Shown here one piece after another: positions 35,696 to 46,704 of a stretch of DNA of 64,000 nucleotides. Within the stretch, counting starts at the first letter, position 1; every line of letters starts with the position of its first letter. A model generated the notes under the pieces. The model had not been told where the DNA came from and did no database searches. It saw nothing but the letters and a program-made list of their open reading frames with translations. Position numbers and translations under genes: made by a program. The DNA lies in assembly GCA_032207245.1 (NCBI GenBank), contig CM063507.1, positions 91,328,437-91,392,436 on the forward strand, written 5' to 3'. The DNA is from Pardosa pseudoannulata (Eukaryota; Arthropoda; Arachnida; Araneae; Lycosidae).

Positions 35696-35938
35696 TTCTT
35701 AATGTTTATATTTACTTCATTTGTTACTTTTGTATATTTGTGATTATGTATAATGTATTATAATAAAGAGCAGTTGGCTCTCGTCGAGGGATGTCTCGGT
35801 AGATCCAGCTTGGTGGCCTGGTTCGGTTGAGTTCAAAATTTTGGTTAGGATTGTTATGTAATTTTGTACTGAGTTCGATTGTTATCATGACGGCTAGTCA
35901 TCTTTTCCGTATGGCTTAGGCTGGGTCGGGTTTAAGAA
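35696..35938. other. Non-coding stretch after B1
   Basis: The first 70 nt are AT-rich and end in an AATAAA-like signal, so they are probably B1's 3' UTR. The remainder (about 35766-35938) is less AT-rich and matches neither B2's 3' UTR nor family A. It could be B1's own 3' end or an unrelated remnant. No gene seen. Confidence 0.5.
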
Positions 35939-35942
35939 ATGT

Positions 35943-37571
35943 CTTATTGAACGACAATTACAAACCACAATAAATCGTATTGTTAAGTGGTGCGATATAA
36001 ACGGTTTTAAAATATCTGAGGCGAAAACTACTTCTGTTCATTTCTGCCGTAAAGGTGGACTCCATCTAGACCCTGAACTCTTTCTGGGAACTTTTAAAAT
36101 TGACGTACATGACTATGTTAAATTTTTGGGCGTTTACTTTGACAATAAACTTACGTTTGCTAACCATATTTCTCATATTCGTACAAAATGTGAAAAGAGC
36201 TTAAACCTATTAAAAGTATTATCTAATACTTCATGGGGAGCCGATCGTGATGCCATGCTTAAAATATACCGTGCTGTCATCCGGTCAAGAATTGATTATG
36301 CTTGCTCTGTTTATGGCTCTGCTCGCGCATCTGTTTTAAGAAAGCTTGACACGGTGCATCATTCCGCTCTTCGGATATGCTCCGGTGCTTTTAGAACTTC
36401 ACCCGTTCATAGTCTTTTTGTAACTTGTCACGAACCATCTCTACATTATATTCGTCATAAAATATCACTTAACACCTACTTTTTTATCCTTTCCCATCAT
36501 TCGCATCCTTTGAGGAAAATTATTTTAGATACTCATCTGGATCTTTTTTATACAAATCGCCCACACTCCATTCCTTCATTTGGATTTAGAATTCGGAGAA
36601 GTCTGGAGGGTACTCAGTTTAATAACGTTGATATCTCACCCCGCCCCTTTTTTGAAACACCACCCTGGGAGAACCATAATATTCAATATATCCAACCCTT
36701 TAAGGGCTTTATAAAAGAAAACACGGACTCCTATATTTACCAACAACTATTCAGTTCCTTTAAAGCTCTTAAGTATGAGAACATCTATACAGACGGCTCT
36801 AAATCTCATGATTATACTTGTTTTGCATATTGTGGCGACGGTAACGCTTTAGGCTACAGACTTCATCCTTTTTGCTCAATATTTACAGCCGAAGTAATTG
36901 CAATATACGAGGCTTTAAGATACATATCTTCCAGCAGCAATAGACTCTTCATAATCCACTCGGACTCAATGAGTGCTTTGGAAAGCCTGAAATCTAATTC
37001 CATTACTCACAGTTACGTTTCTCGTGCTGTCCAGCTGCATAGAAAACTTTCCCGTAGAGGTTTTAATATACTTTTCTGTTGGGTTCCTAGCCACGTTGGT
37101 ATTTATGGTAATGAGAGAGTGGACACTTTGTCGAAACAGGCAACTATATTTTACACCGGTGATCTACCTTACAATGACATCAAAAAAGCAATTTCCTATA
37201 GTACAAATGACCTCTGGAATTCCGAATGGAATTTGCAAACCCTAAACAAGCTTCACGTCCTTAGACTATCGATCCCTTTTTGGCCATGCTTCCCGAATCG
37301 CAAGTTGGATGTAGTCTTGACTCGCCTTCGCATTGGTCATACGAGAGTCACCCATAAACATTTACTTTTGGCTGAGCCTGCTCCACAATGTTCTCTCTGT
37401 CATACTCATCTCACTATTCATCACATTTTAACTTCATGCACGGCTTTTACACGATTTTATAATATATACTTTAAAACTTTTCATCCCAGTTTGAGCGAAC
37501 TTCTGGGTGAGACTCCCCACCCAAAACTATTTGAATTTCTCATCCGTATTGGCGTTTTTAACTTTGTTTAA
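35943..37571 (+). pseudogene. ORF2 C-terminal half of A6: RT thumb, RNase H, Cys/His
   Basis: The frame is open from the truncation point (LIERQLQTTINRIVKW) to the stop at 37571. It contains the post-catalytic RT region ([48 protein letters not shown]) and RNase H (IYTDGSKSHDY, TAEVIAIYEALRYI, HSDSMSALESL, CWVPSHVGIYGNERVD). The C-terminal motif is CSLCH...HHILTSC. No frameshift was found. The catalytic YVDD is missing because of truncation, so RT activity is impossible; RNase H residues remain. Confidence 0.85.
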
Positions 37572-37717
37572 TTTAAATTGTTTTTATATCAATCTTTCCA
37601 TCGTTTTTTACTTATGTTCTTCCTTTTAAATATTTGACTAATAGTTACTTTTGCTTGTAAATTTTATATATAAGTAAACATATATTGGTTATATATTGGT
37701 TATTATCAATCTTTGTT

Positions 37718-37751
37718 TGGCGCAGCATATCCTTGCTTGGATCTTGCGCCA
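37718..37751 (+). promoter_or_regulatory. 3' UTR stem-loop of A6
   Basis: TGGCGCA (37718-37724) pairs with TGCGCCA (37745-37751). Inner ATCC pairs with GGAT. Relative to A3, both the outer stem (A to G with T to C) and the inner stem (G to A with C to T) have changed in a compensatory way, which is good evidence for an RNA structure. Confidence 0.78.
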
Positions 37752-37780
37752 AAAAACTCCAACCAACCAAAAAACCAACC

Positions 37781-40700
37781 AGACTTTGCCGCTATCGGGC
37801 GCCCCAGACTTTCCCGCTTTCGGGCGTCCGAGTCTTTCCAGCTTTCGGGCGCCCGAGTCTTTCCAGCTTTCGGGCGCCCGAGTCTTTCCAGCTTTCGGGC
37901 GCCCGAGACTTTTCAGCTTTCGGGCGCTCGAGTCTTTCCAGGCTTTCGCGCGCTCCAGACTTTGCCGCTTTCGGGCGCCCCAGACATTTCCAGATTTCGG
38001 ACACCCCAGACTTTGCCGCTTTCGGGCGCCCCAGAATTTACAGCTCTCGGGCGCCCGAGACTTTGCAGCTTTCGGGCGCGCCAGAATTTACAGCTTTCGG
38101 GCGCCCGAGTCTTTCCAGCTTTCGGTCGCCCGAGTCTTTTCAGCTTTCGGACGCCCCAGAATTTGCCGCTTTCGGGCGCCCCAGAATTTGCAGCATTCGT
38201 GCGCCCGAGACTTTGCAGCTCTCGGGCGCCCCAGACTTCTCAGCTTTCGGGCGCCGCAGACTTCGCAGCTTTCGGGCGCCCGAGTCTTTAAATCTTTCGG
38301 GCGCCCGAGTCTTTCCATCTTTCGGGCGCCCGAGTCTTTCCATCTTTCGGGCGCCCGAGTCTTTCCATCTTTCGGGCGCCCGAGTCTTTAAATCTTTCGG
38401 GCGCCCGAGTCTTTAAATCTTTCGGGCGCCCGAGTCTTTAAATCTTTCGGGCGCCCGAGTCTTTCCAGCTTTCGGGCGCCCTAGTCTTTCCAGCTTTCGG
38501 GCGCCCCAGACTCTGCCGATTTCAGACGCCCCAGAATTTGCCGCTTTCGGGCGCCCGAGTCTTTCCAGCTTTCGGGCGCCCGAGTCTTTTCCGCTTTCGG
38601 TCGCCATAGACTTTCCAGCTTTCGGGCTCTCCAGACATTGCCGCTTTCGAGCGCCCCAGACTTTCAGCATTCTGGCGCCCGAGACTTTGCAGCTTTCGGC
38701 GCCCCAGACTTTGCAGCTTTCGGGCGCCCCAGACTTTACCGCTCTCGGGCGCCCGAGTCTTTTCCAGCTTTCGGGCGCCCGAGTCTTTTCCAGCTTTCGG
38801 GCGCCCGAGTCTTTTCCAGCTTTCGGGCGCCCGAGTCTTTTCCAGCTTTCGGGCGCCCGAGTCTTTTCCAGCTTTCGGGCGCCCCAGACTTTGCCGCTAT
38901 CGGGCGCCTCAGACTTTGCCGCTATCGGGCGCCCCAGACTTTCCCGCTTTCGGGCGTCCGAGTCTTTCCAGCTTTCGGGCGCCCGAGTCTTTCCAGCTTT
39001 CGGGCGCCCCAGACTCTGCCGATTTCGGGCGCCCTAGTCTTTCCAGCTTTCGGGCGCCCCAGACTCTGCCGATTTCGGGCGCCCCAGAATTTGCCGCTTT
39101 CGGGCGCCCGAGTCTTTGCAGCTTTCGGGCGCCCGAGTCTTTTCCAGCTTTCGGGCGCCCGAGTCTTTTCCAGCTTTCGGGCGCCCGAGTCTTTTCCATC
39201 TTTCGGGCGCCCGAGTCTTTCCATCTTTCGGGCGCCCGAGTCTTTAAATCTTTCGGGCGCCCGAGACTCTGCCGATTTCAGACGCCCCAGACTTTTCCAG
39301 ATTTCGGGCGCCCCAGACTTTTCCAGATTTCGGTCGCCCGAGTCTTTCCAGCTTTTGGGCGCCCGAGTCTTTCCAGCTTTCGGGCGCCCCAGAATTTGCC
39401 GCTTTCGGGCGCCCCAGAATTTGCAGCATTCGTGCGCCCGAGACTTTGCAGCTCTCGGGCGCCCCAGACTTCTCAGCTTTCGGGCGCCGCAGACTTCGCA
39501 GCTTTTGGGCGCCCGAGTCTTTAAATCTTTCGGGCGCCCGAGTCTTTAAATCTTTCGGGCGCCCGAGTCTTTAAATCTTTCGGGCGCCCGAGTCTTTCCA
39601 TCTTTCGGGCGCCCGAGTCTTTCCAGCTTTCGGGCGCCCGAGTCTTTCCAGCTTTCGGGCGCCCGAGTCTTTAAATCTTTCGGGCGCCCGAGTCTTTAAA
39701 TCTTTCGGGCGCCCGAGTCTTTTCCAGCTTTCGGGCGCCCTAGTCTTTCCAGCTTTCGGGCGCCCCAGACTCTGCCGATTTCGGGCGCCCCAGAATTTGC
39801 CGCTTTCGGGCGCCCGAGTCTTTCCAGCTTTCGGGAGGCCGAGTCTTTCCAGCTTTCGGGTGCCGCAGACTATTCCAGATTTCGGGCGCCCCAGATTTTA
39901 CCGATTTCCGGCGCCCCAGTCTTTCCAGCTTTCCGGCGCCCGAGTCTTTCCAGTTTTCGGGCGCCCGAGTCTTTCCAGCATTCGAGCGCCCGAGTCTTTT
40001 CCGCTTTCGGGCGCCATAGACTTTCCAGCTTTCGGGCTCTCCAGACATTGCCGCTTTCGGGCGCCCCAGACTTTGCAGCATTCGGGCGCCCGGGTATTTG
40101 CAGCTTTCGGGCGCCCGAGTCTTTGCAGCTTTCGGGCGCCCCAGAATTTGCAGCTTTCGGGCGCCCCAGACTTTGCCGCTTTCGGGCGCCCGAGTCTTTC
40201 CAGCTTTCGGGCGCCCGAGTCTTTTCAGCTTTCGGGCGCCCGAGTCTTTTCCAGCTTTCGGGTGCCCGAGTCTTTTCCAGCTTTCGGGCGCCCGAGTCTT
40301 TTCAAGCTTTCGGGCGCCCGAGTCTTTTCCAGCTTTCGGGCGCCCCAGACTTTGCCGCTATCGGGCGCCCCAGATTTTGCCGCTATCGGGCGCCCGAGAC
40401 TTTTCAGCTTTCGGGCGACCGAGTCTTTCCAGCTTTCGGGCGCCCGAGTCTTTCCAGCTTTCGGGCGCCCGAGTCTTTCCAGCTTTCGGGCGCCCGAGTC
40501 TTTCCAGCTTTCGGGCGCCCTAGTCTTTCCAGCTTTCGGGCGCCCCAGACTCTGCCGATTTCGGGCGCCCCAGAATTTGCCGCTTTCGGGCGCCCGAGTC
40601 TTTGCAGCTTTCGGGCGCCCGAGTCTTTTCCAGCTTTCGGGCGCCCGAGTCTTTTCCAGCTTTCGGGCGCCCGAGACTTTTCCAGCTTACGGGCGCCCTA

Positions 40701-40913
40701 GTCTTTCAAGCTTTCGGGCGCCCCAGACTCTGCCGATTTCAGACGCCCCAGAATTTGCCGCTTTCGGGCGCCCCAGAATTTGCCAGATTTCGGGCGCCCG
40801 AGTCTTTGCAGCTTTCGGGCGGCCGAGTCTTTTCCAGCTTTCGGGCGCCCGAGTCTTTTCCAGCTTTCGGGCGCCCGAGTATTTCCAGCTTTCGGGCGCC
40901 CGAGTCTTTCCAG
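37781..40913. repeat. Satellite array 3, 25/26-bp monomers, about 3.1 kb
   Basis: Same palindromic core as arrays 1 and 2 but with its own variants. CTATCGGGCG replaces CTATTGGGCG. GTCTTTAAATC and GTCTTTCCATC monomers form local runs (38280-38460, 39540-39720). GATTTCAGACGCC occurs near 38518, 39275 and 40737. A block of CTATCGGGCGCCTCAG followed by a GGGCGTCCGAG monomer near 38885-38960 recurs in array 4 near 48805-48910. The array is bounded by A6 and A7. No gene seen. Confidence 0.96.
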
Positions 40914-41480
40914 CCCCTCAGGGGGTTTACCTACTTTAGGTAAACACGGGTGTCGCAATCCCGAGGTACCCCAGCGAACTTTAATCTTCTTTCCTTTTCC
41001 CCTCCTCTTGTCTCCTACTTTCTCCTTTTTTTCTCCCTCGTCGTGGTTACCTCTTCGGAGGTGAGGGCTTTTCTCGTGATGCTATGTTCCGTTCTGAACA
41101 TAGCCTCTCGCGAACTGTTAACTGCCCACGTGTTTGCCGTGCGTGGAGACCCGTGTCCCCGGAAATGAGGATCCTGGTAATTGAGGGGATTCCCCGTGTG
41201 GGAAATCATCTTTTATGGAATTTCTATTTTGGCGGGGAGTTTCCAACACGTTGCTTTGGCCTCGGCTTCGTGTAAACGGGAGGTACATATTGGTCCACAT
41301 GTACCAATCGGCTGGTCGGTTTTCGGCTTGGACTAAGTGATCGGTGTACTTTCTGGGCTGTGTTTCAGAAGTACCTGTGATCGTATAGATCCCGGCTAGC
41401 ACTGGTGCAGGTTTCTGCATCCCCTTGTTGGACTCCGTGGTGGGTGGTGCCGTCGGGATCCGAACATTATTTTTTCTAAT
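40914..41480 (+). promoter_or_regulatory. Structured 5' leader of A7
   Basis: Same five hairpins as A3. The fourth is ACCTC TTCG GAGGT (41049-41062), in which two base pairs differ from A3's ACTTC/GAAGT on both sides. The TTCG loop closed by C-G is a classically stable tetraloop in RNA. ORF1 starts at 41481. Confidence 0.72.
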
Positions 41481-42786
41481 ATGGGTTCTCAAAATGTTCC
41501 AAATTTCTCTCCCTCAACCGGAGAGCACATTGTAAGTAACAAAGCTCGTTTTTTCATTCTTAAAAATAACGCAGATGGAAGTTTCAGCTCTATTTCCCCG
41601 TTCCTTATACATAAAACTATACAATCTGAAATTGGTGAGGTTGAATCTATCAAAAAACTCAAATCTGGTGATCTACTCGTTCAAGTGTCGTCTCCTACGC
41701 AAGCTAAATCTTTATTTTTCCAGTAATACTTTAGGCCCGTTTTCAGTTTCTGTTTCCCCGCATGGTTCTCTAAACTTTTTCAAAAGGTGTTATATCTGAG
41801 TCCGATTTGTATAATGTCCCAGAGGATGAGATCTTGGAAAATCTGAAAAGTCAAGGTGTTGTCGCGGTCCGTCGAATAACTATTCGTCGCGACGGGCAAA
41901 CAATTAAAACTAAACATCTTATCCTAACTTTTTGATAGTCCTAAACTCCCCTCTAATTTATACGCTGCTTATTTAAAATGTACCGTTCGCCCTTACATTC
42001 CTAAACCCTCTTCGTTGTTTCCAGTGTCAGCGATTTGGACATTCCAAGCTGTCGTGTCGTGGGTCCGCTACCTGTGCACGTTGTGCAGAAGTCGGCCACG
42101 ACTCCATGAACTGTGATAAAACACCTTTATGCGTGAACTGCAAAGGTGCTCATCATTCTTTCTCTCGTGTTTGTCCATCCTGGCAATTTGAAAAAGAAGT
42201 GCAAAATTTAAAACAAAAAAACAATATTTCATACCCGGAAGCCCGAAAAATAATTACATCTCGTTGTCCAAAGCCTGGAGTTTCCTTCTCCTCTGTAGTC
42301 AGCTCGAAATCTATGAAATCATGTGGTACTCAAACGGATATATCCCAGTGTAAAATCATTAATAAAGCTTCCGTTACAGAAATTTCATCCAAGCAATTAC
42401 CTCCCGTAAATACTCCATCTTTGCTTTCTATTCACAAACCAGATTTACAGATTCGTAAAAACATATATGAATCACACAAGCAGACTAACAGCAATAGTAA
42501 AAATCCTTCTGACATCCGAAATACCAGTTTGAATATACCAGCCTCGTCTAAACATAAAGGAACTACTAAGAAAAAAACTATTGTAAATAAAAATCAAACT
42601 AAAGCACAAACTGTAGCAGGTAAAAAGAAAATATCGCGAATAGATTTTCTGAAACATCGTCCTATCCTGGAAAATCTCGTCACTACTGAAGATGATTCCC
42701 TAAAAATGTACGTGTCACCGGATGATGACATGTCTACTAGCAGCGGTTCAGAGACGGACACGCCATCCGCTTCTCCTCAGTGCTAA
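41481..42786 (+). pseudogene. ORF1 of A7: CCHC protein, four homopolymer frameshifts
   Basis: Begins MGSQNVPNFS. Frame changes fall near 41715 (T run before CCAG), 41780 (T run before CAAAAGG), 41934 (T run before GATAG) and 42003 (AAACCC). Each behaves as one extra base in a short homopolymer. Ignoring them, the order matches A3: SPFLIHKTI, SGDLLVQV, knuckles CFQCQRFGHSKLSC, CARCAEVGHDSMNC and CVNCKGAHHSFSRVC, then a basic linker and LKMYVSPDD. The last 226 codons (42106-42786) are a single frame. Four breaks in 300 nt next to a flawless 3.7-kb ORF2 is odd and makes a sequencing artefact worth testing. Confidence 0.8.
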
Positions 42787-42817
42787 CCGTTTTTTCCCTT
42801 TTTTTCGTTTTTTTATA

Positions 42818-45800
42818 ATGGCTTTAATGACCTGGAACTGCCATGGTTTCCACCACCACACCTCCGATCTCAGGGATCTGGTTAACCATTATCAGCCTAT
42901 TTGTATTGCTCTGCAGGAGACGTTCCTGCATACAGCACAAGAAGCAAAACTAAGATATTTCACCACTTTAAGGAAAGATCACATGGTAGGTGACAGGCCA
43001 TCCGGCGGTGTGGCTCTGTTCATCGCCCAAGACTATCCTTGTGCTCCCATCACTTTGCAAACTGACTTACAAGCTGTTGCTGTTAGAATTCACATCCATT
43101 CAAGTATTACCATTTGCAGTCTGTACCTCCCCCCATCCGTTGCAATAGATCAAAAGTCTCTAAATAATCTGATTTCTCAGCTTCCTAAGCCTTTCATTAT
43201 TCTTGGTGACATGAATGGTCACAATCCTCTTTGGGGTAGTCCAAATATAAATCATCGTGGCAAACAAATAGAGCAGTTAATCCAAGACCATAATCTCTCG
43301 CTTCTGAATACCAATGAAATTACCTATTTTCACTCTCCGAATAGAACCTACCATCACCTTGACTTAGCCATATGTTCTCCGCAGCAATACCCTTTCTGGA
43401 AACTCAAAGTCGACTCTGACCTCCACAATAGCGACCATTTCCCTATTATCCTTACCAGCATCTCCTATATTAAGCCTATTCAACGTACCCCTAGGTATGT
43501 TTTTGATTCCGCTGATTGGAAGCTATATAGCAGCCTAGCAAAAATAACCAGGCATATGGTAGATAATAGAACTATCGATGAAGCCGTCGAACTTGTAACA
43601 AATGCTATTATTCAAGCAGCAGACTCTTCAATTCGAAAATCTCTTGGTAGCTATCGCAGACAGACAAAGCCGTGGTGGAACCAGGAATGCCAAAATGCTT
43701 ACAAAGATCAAAGACGGGCCTGGAATGTTTTTAAAAGGTACCCTACCACAAACAATTTCTTGATTTACAAAAAACACAAAGCCATCTTCCGACGGATTTT
43801 AAGACGCAGCCAAAAGGATTCTTGGGCCAGATATGTCAGTAGCATAACTACTTCTACCTCTACTAAAATTATGTGGGATAAAGTAAGACGCAGCTCTGGG
43901 GTCTATCCTAACAATCAAATCAATTTCCTCGAAATCAATAACCAAAATATCTCTTCCTTAAATGATATTTCAAACGCTATTGCCTCTACTTTTGCATATA
44001 TATCCTCAAAGACCAATTACTCGTCATCTTTTATGAAACACAGAACTTTAATAGAAAAAAACAAAATAAACTTCCACACTAAACGCTTTTTTCCGTACAA
44101 TAGTGACCTTACTGAACTTGAATTGCATAGAGCTCTGCAGAATACCTCTAATTCTTCAGCCGGTCCTGATAATATTTCTTATTGTATGATAAAAAATTTA
44201 TCACCCACATCTCTCTCCAACCTCTTATTTCTTTTCAATAGAATCTGGCACGAACATACTTACCCGACCTCCTGGAGAATGGCTATCATCATACCCATCT
44301 TGAAGCCTAAAAAAGACCCAAAAAATCCGCTCAACTACCGTCCAATTGCACTCACTAGCTGTCTTAGTAAAACTTTGGAGAAAATTATTAGTGCTCGTCT
44401 TAATTATTATCTCGAAGTTCATAATTGCTTATCTCTGAACCAAAGTGGTTTCCGTCGTGGTAGGGGTACCATTGACAACATTGTCGATCTGGAAAGTAAA
44501 ATACGGAACGCCTTTGTGAAGCGACATCACATGGTGTCAATTTTCTTCGACATAGAGAAAGCGTATGACCGTACCTGGCGTTACGGGATACTGCAACAAT
44601 TATACAGTTACCACATGAGGGGAAACCTGCCTATTTTTATTGAAAATTTTTTATCTTTACGTAATTTTAAAGTTCGGGTTGGAAATTGTTATTCAAATGT
44701 TTTTACGCAAGAAGAAGGGGTCCCTCAGGGCAGCGTTCTTAGTGTTCATTTATTCATCATTGCAATTAATAACATTCTTAATGTAATACCGCCATCAGTT
44801 AAAGCAAATCTTTATGTAGACGATCTTCAGATCTCTTGTGATGGCGCCGACATGCGTTTCATTGAACGGCAGCTTCAGACTTCCGTCAACAAAATTGTGA
44901 ATTGGGCTGATCATAATGGTTTTAATTTTTCTGCGACAAAGAGCTGCGCAGTTCATTTCTGTAGGAAACGGGGTATTCATCCTGATCCTGTTATTCAAAT
45001 TAAAGGGCAAAATATAAAAGTCTTGAAAGAAATAAAATTCTTGGGCGTGATCTTCGACAACAGGCTAACTTTTGAACCCCACATCATCCATCTGCGTAAG
45101 AAATGCGAGAGATCACTTAACATCTTGCGTGTCCTCTCTAATACTTTCTGGGGTGCAGACAGGACCTCTCTTTTAAAAATTTACCATTGTCTTATTCGCT
45201 CTAAGCTCGATTATGGCTCAGTTGTGTATGGTTCTGCCAGTAAGTCCATCCTTCAGAAACTTAACGTCATTCATCATTCGGCTCTTAGATTATGCTCTGG
45301 TGCTTTCCGTACTTCCCCGATCGAAAGTCTCTACGCCGACTGTTGTGAGGCGCCACTGAAACTAAGACGCGAAATTTTAGCGTCCCATTATTATTTTAGA
45401 ATATTATGTCATCCAAATCACCCGTTAACAAATTTTACTTTGAATTCTTACTTAAGCCGTCTTTATCGAGCCAGAACTTCTTGCACTCCTCCATTCCATA
45501 CCAGAATGATTTCTATTTTAACTGCTCATAATATAAAGGATTTTAACATTCTCATTCCTGAAACTTTACCTCCACCATGGGAAACTTCCAATTTTAAGTT
45601 TTTAAACCCTTTTACAAACTTTGACAAAGCTTCTACTGCTGATATTGTTTTTAAACATCTTTTTAATTATCATAGACTTTCATATCATAATTATATTCCT
45701 GTTTTTACCGATGGATCAAAATCTCACGATTATGTTGGCTGCGCATATGCAATAGACAACGATATTTATAGCTACAAGCTGAACTCTTGTTTTTCTATTT

Positions 45801-46489
45801 ACACTGCTGAACTGATCGCTATTTTTAAAGCCTTAGAGGAGTTAACGCATTACAACAGGAACAATTTTATTGTTTATACCGACTCTTTGAGCTCTTTACA
45901 CTCACTCTCTACTTTACACAACAATAGTCACCCTTTAATTTTATACATCAACAAGCTTGTTGGCATCCTAGTCTCGGAGGGTTTTTCAATTCTCTTTTGT
46001 TGGGTTCCTTCTCATGTGGGAATAAAGGGTAATGATCTCGTGGATCGTGCTGCAAAATCGGCTGTTGATCCCCTTAATATTGCTATTCCATACTGCGACT
46101 TGAAACACCATATCAAATTTAGCACTAAACGAAATTGGCAAGAATCGTGGGACCATCTAGATGAAAATAAATTGCACTTAGTTAAGCCTATTATTAACCA
46201 ATGGCCCTCTCAAAATACGAGGAAATGGGATGTTGCCTTAACCCGTCTGCGTATTGGCCACACCCGTTTTCCCCACTGTCACCTCCTTCTCGGTGATCCT
46301 GCTCCAATATGCCAAGCTTGCAAGGTCAATATGACCGTCAAACACATTTTAATTGACTGTCCGAATTTTAATAATCTTCGTTGTCGGTATTTTTCTCAGA
46401 ATATCAGTATCCGTGATCTTATCGGTATGTCACCTCATCCTAACCTTTTTAAATTTCTTAAAGATATCGATTTTTATAATCATATTTGA
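42818..46489 (+). CDS. ORF2 of A7: intact EN-RT-RNase H protein, 1223 aa
   Basis: ATG 42818 is chosen because MALMTWNCHGF matches the start in A3, A4 and A9; the frame is open further upstream. Endonuclease, residues about 1-230: QETFL, GDMNGHNPLWG, NSDHFPII (Ser205-Asp206-His207). RT, about 450-780: [41 protein letters not shown] at 666-669. RNase H, about 955-1100: FTDGSK (Asp965), TAELIAIF (Glu998), YTDSLSS (Asp1022), CWVPSHVGIKGND. A C-terminal Cys/His motif starts at CQAC, about 1165-1168. This enzyme would nick target DNA, prime reverse transcription from the nick and degrade template RNA. ORF1 ends 31 nt upstream, so reinitiation or internal entry is likely needed. All catalytic residues checked are present. 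Confidence 0.93.
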   Translation: MALMTWNCHGFHHHTSDLRDLVNHYQPICIALQETFLHTAQEAKLRYFTTLRKDHMVGDRPSGGVALFIAQDYPCAPITLQTDLQAVAVRIHIHSSITICSLYLPPSVAIDQKSLNNLISQLPKPFIILGDMNGHNPLWGSPNINHRGKQIEQLIQDHNLSLLNTNEITYFHSPNRTYHHLDLAICSPQQYPFWKLKVDSDLHNSDHFPIILTSISYIKPIQRTPRYVFDSADWKLYSSLAKITRHMVDNRTIDEAVELVTNAIIQAADSSIRKSLGSYRRQTKPWWNQECQNAYKDQRRAWNVFKRYPTTNNFLIYKKHKAIFRRILRRSQKDSWARYVSSITTSTSTKIMWDKVRRSSGVYPNNQINFLEINNQNISSLNDISNAIASTFAYISSKTNYSSSFMKHRTLIEKNKINFHTKRFFPYNSDLTELELHRALQNTSNSSAGPDNISYCMIKNLSPTSLSNLLFLFNRIWHEHTYPTSWRMAIIIPILKPKKDPKNPLNYRPIALTSCLSKTLEKIISARLNYYLEVHNCLSLNQSGFRRGRGTIDNIVDLESKIRNAFVKRHHMVSIFFDIEKAYDRTWRYGILQQLYSYHMRGNLPIFIENFLSLRNFKVRVGNCYSNVFTQEEGVPQGSVLSVHLFIIAINNILNVIPPSVKANLYVDDLQISCDGADMRFIERQLQTSVNKIVNWADHNGFNFSATKSCAVHFCRKRGIHPDPVIQIKGQNIKVLKEIKFLGVIFDNRLTFEPHIIHLRKKCERSLNILRVLSNTFWGADRTSLLKIYHCLIRSKLDYGSVVYGSASKSILQKLNVIHHSALRLCSGAFRTSPIESLYADCCEAPLKLRREILASHYYFRILCHPNHPLTNFTLNSYLSRLYRARTSCTPPFHTRMISILTAHNIKDFNILIPETLPPPWETSNFKFLNPFTNFDKASTADIVFKHLFNYHRLSYHNYIPVFTDGSKSHDYVGCAYAIDNDIYSYKLNSCFSIYTAELIAIFKALEELTHYNRNNFIVYTDSLSSLHSLSTLHNNSHPLILYINKLVGILVSEGFSILFCWVPSHVGIKGNDLVDRAAKSAVDPLNIAIPYCDLKHHIKFSTKRNWQESWDHLDENKLHLVKPIINQWPSQNTRKWDVALTRLRIGHTRFPHCHLLLGDPAPICQACKVNMTVKHILIDCPNFNNLRCRYFSQNISIRDLIGMSPHPNLFKFLKDIDFYNHI

Positions 46490-46646
46490 TTGTTTACGCA
46501 TCTTTTATCACCAAACAGTTTCAATCTTTTCACTTTGTTCTTAACAGTTTTCTCTTTTATATTTTAATTTTTTACAAGTTTGTATCATTATTGTATGTTT
46601 ATTCGACGTTTTTAATAACCACCTTTAAATATTTTTACCTTGTGTT

Positions 46647-46679
46647 TGGCACAATATGTCCCTAGAGGATTCAGTGCCA
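46647..46679 (+). promoter_or_regulatory. 3' UTR stem-loop of A7
   Basis: TGGCAC (46647-46652) pairs with GTGCCA (46674-46679). The inner stem is GTCC/GGAT with one G-U pair. AACC repeats end at 46704, directly before TAGTCTTT of array 4. Confidence 0.75.
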
Positions 46680-46704
46680 TAAAGCATCAAACAACCAACC
46701 AACC

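Larger units (their letters stand above)
32371..35938 (+). mobile_element. B1: 5'-truncated family B non-LTR retrotransposon
   Basis: AT-rich and unlike family A in codon use. It starts within the endonuclease directly after A5's tail. It holds the rest of the endonuclease, RT, RNase H and a C-terminal Cys/His region ending at 35695. The 3' limit is uncertain: AATAAA lies near 35762, but about 170 less AT-rich bases follow before A6. The protein resembles B2, which shares blocks such as VYCSPSEEID and GDFNAKS. Confidence 0.8.
35939..37780 (+). mobile_element. A6: 5'-truncated family A element
   Basis: Starts within the RT, downstream of the YVDD box, right after B1's 3' flank. It carries the rest of ORF2, a 3' UTR, a GGCGC-type stem-loop (37718-37751) and an AACC-type tail ending at 37780. 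Array 3 resumes at once in the phase AGACTTTGCC. Together with A1 it forms a subfamily distinct from A3, A5 and A9. Confidence 0.85.
40914..46704 (+). mobile_element. A7: full-length family A element with intact ORF2
   Basis: Inserted in the satellite between arrays 3 and 4. The left flank ends AGTCTTTCCAG and the right flank, after the AACC tail, begins TAGTCTTTCCAG. In terms of monomer phase this is an 11-bp target duplication. It has the complete leader, ORF1 with four one-base breaks, an uninterrupted ORF2, and 3' stem-loop 46647-46679. It is the best candidate in this window for a source of active ORF2 protein. Confidence 0.93.

Noticed and set aside
35766..35938. tRNA-derived SINE with box A and box B (GGTTCGGTTGA-like)
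   Set aside because: Only a loose match to box B, no convincing box A, and no tRNA fold found by eye.
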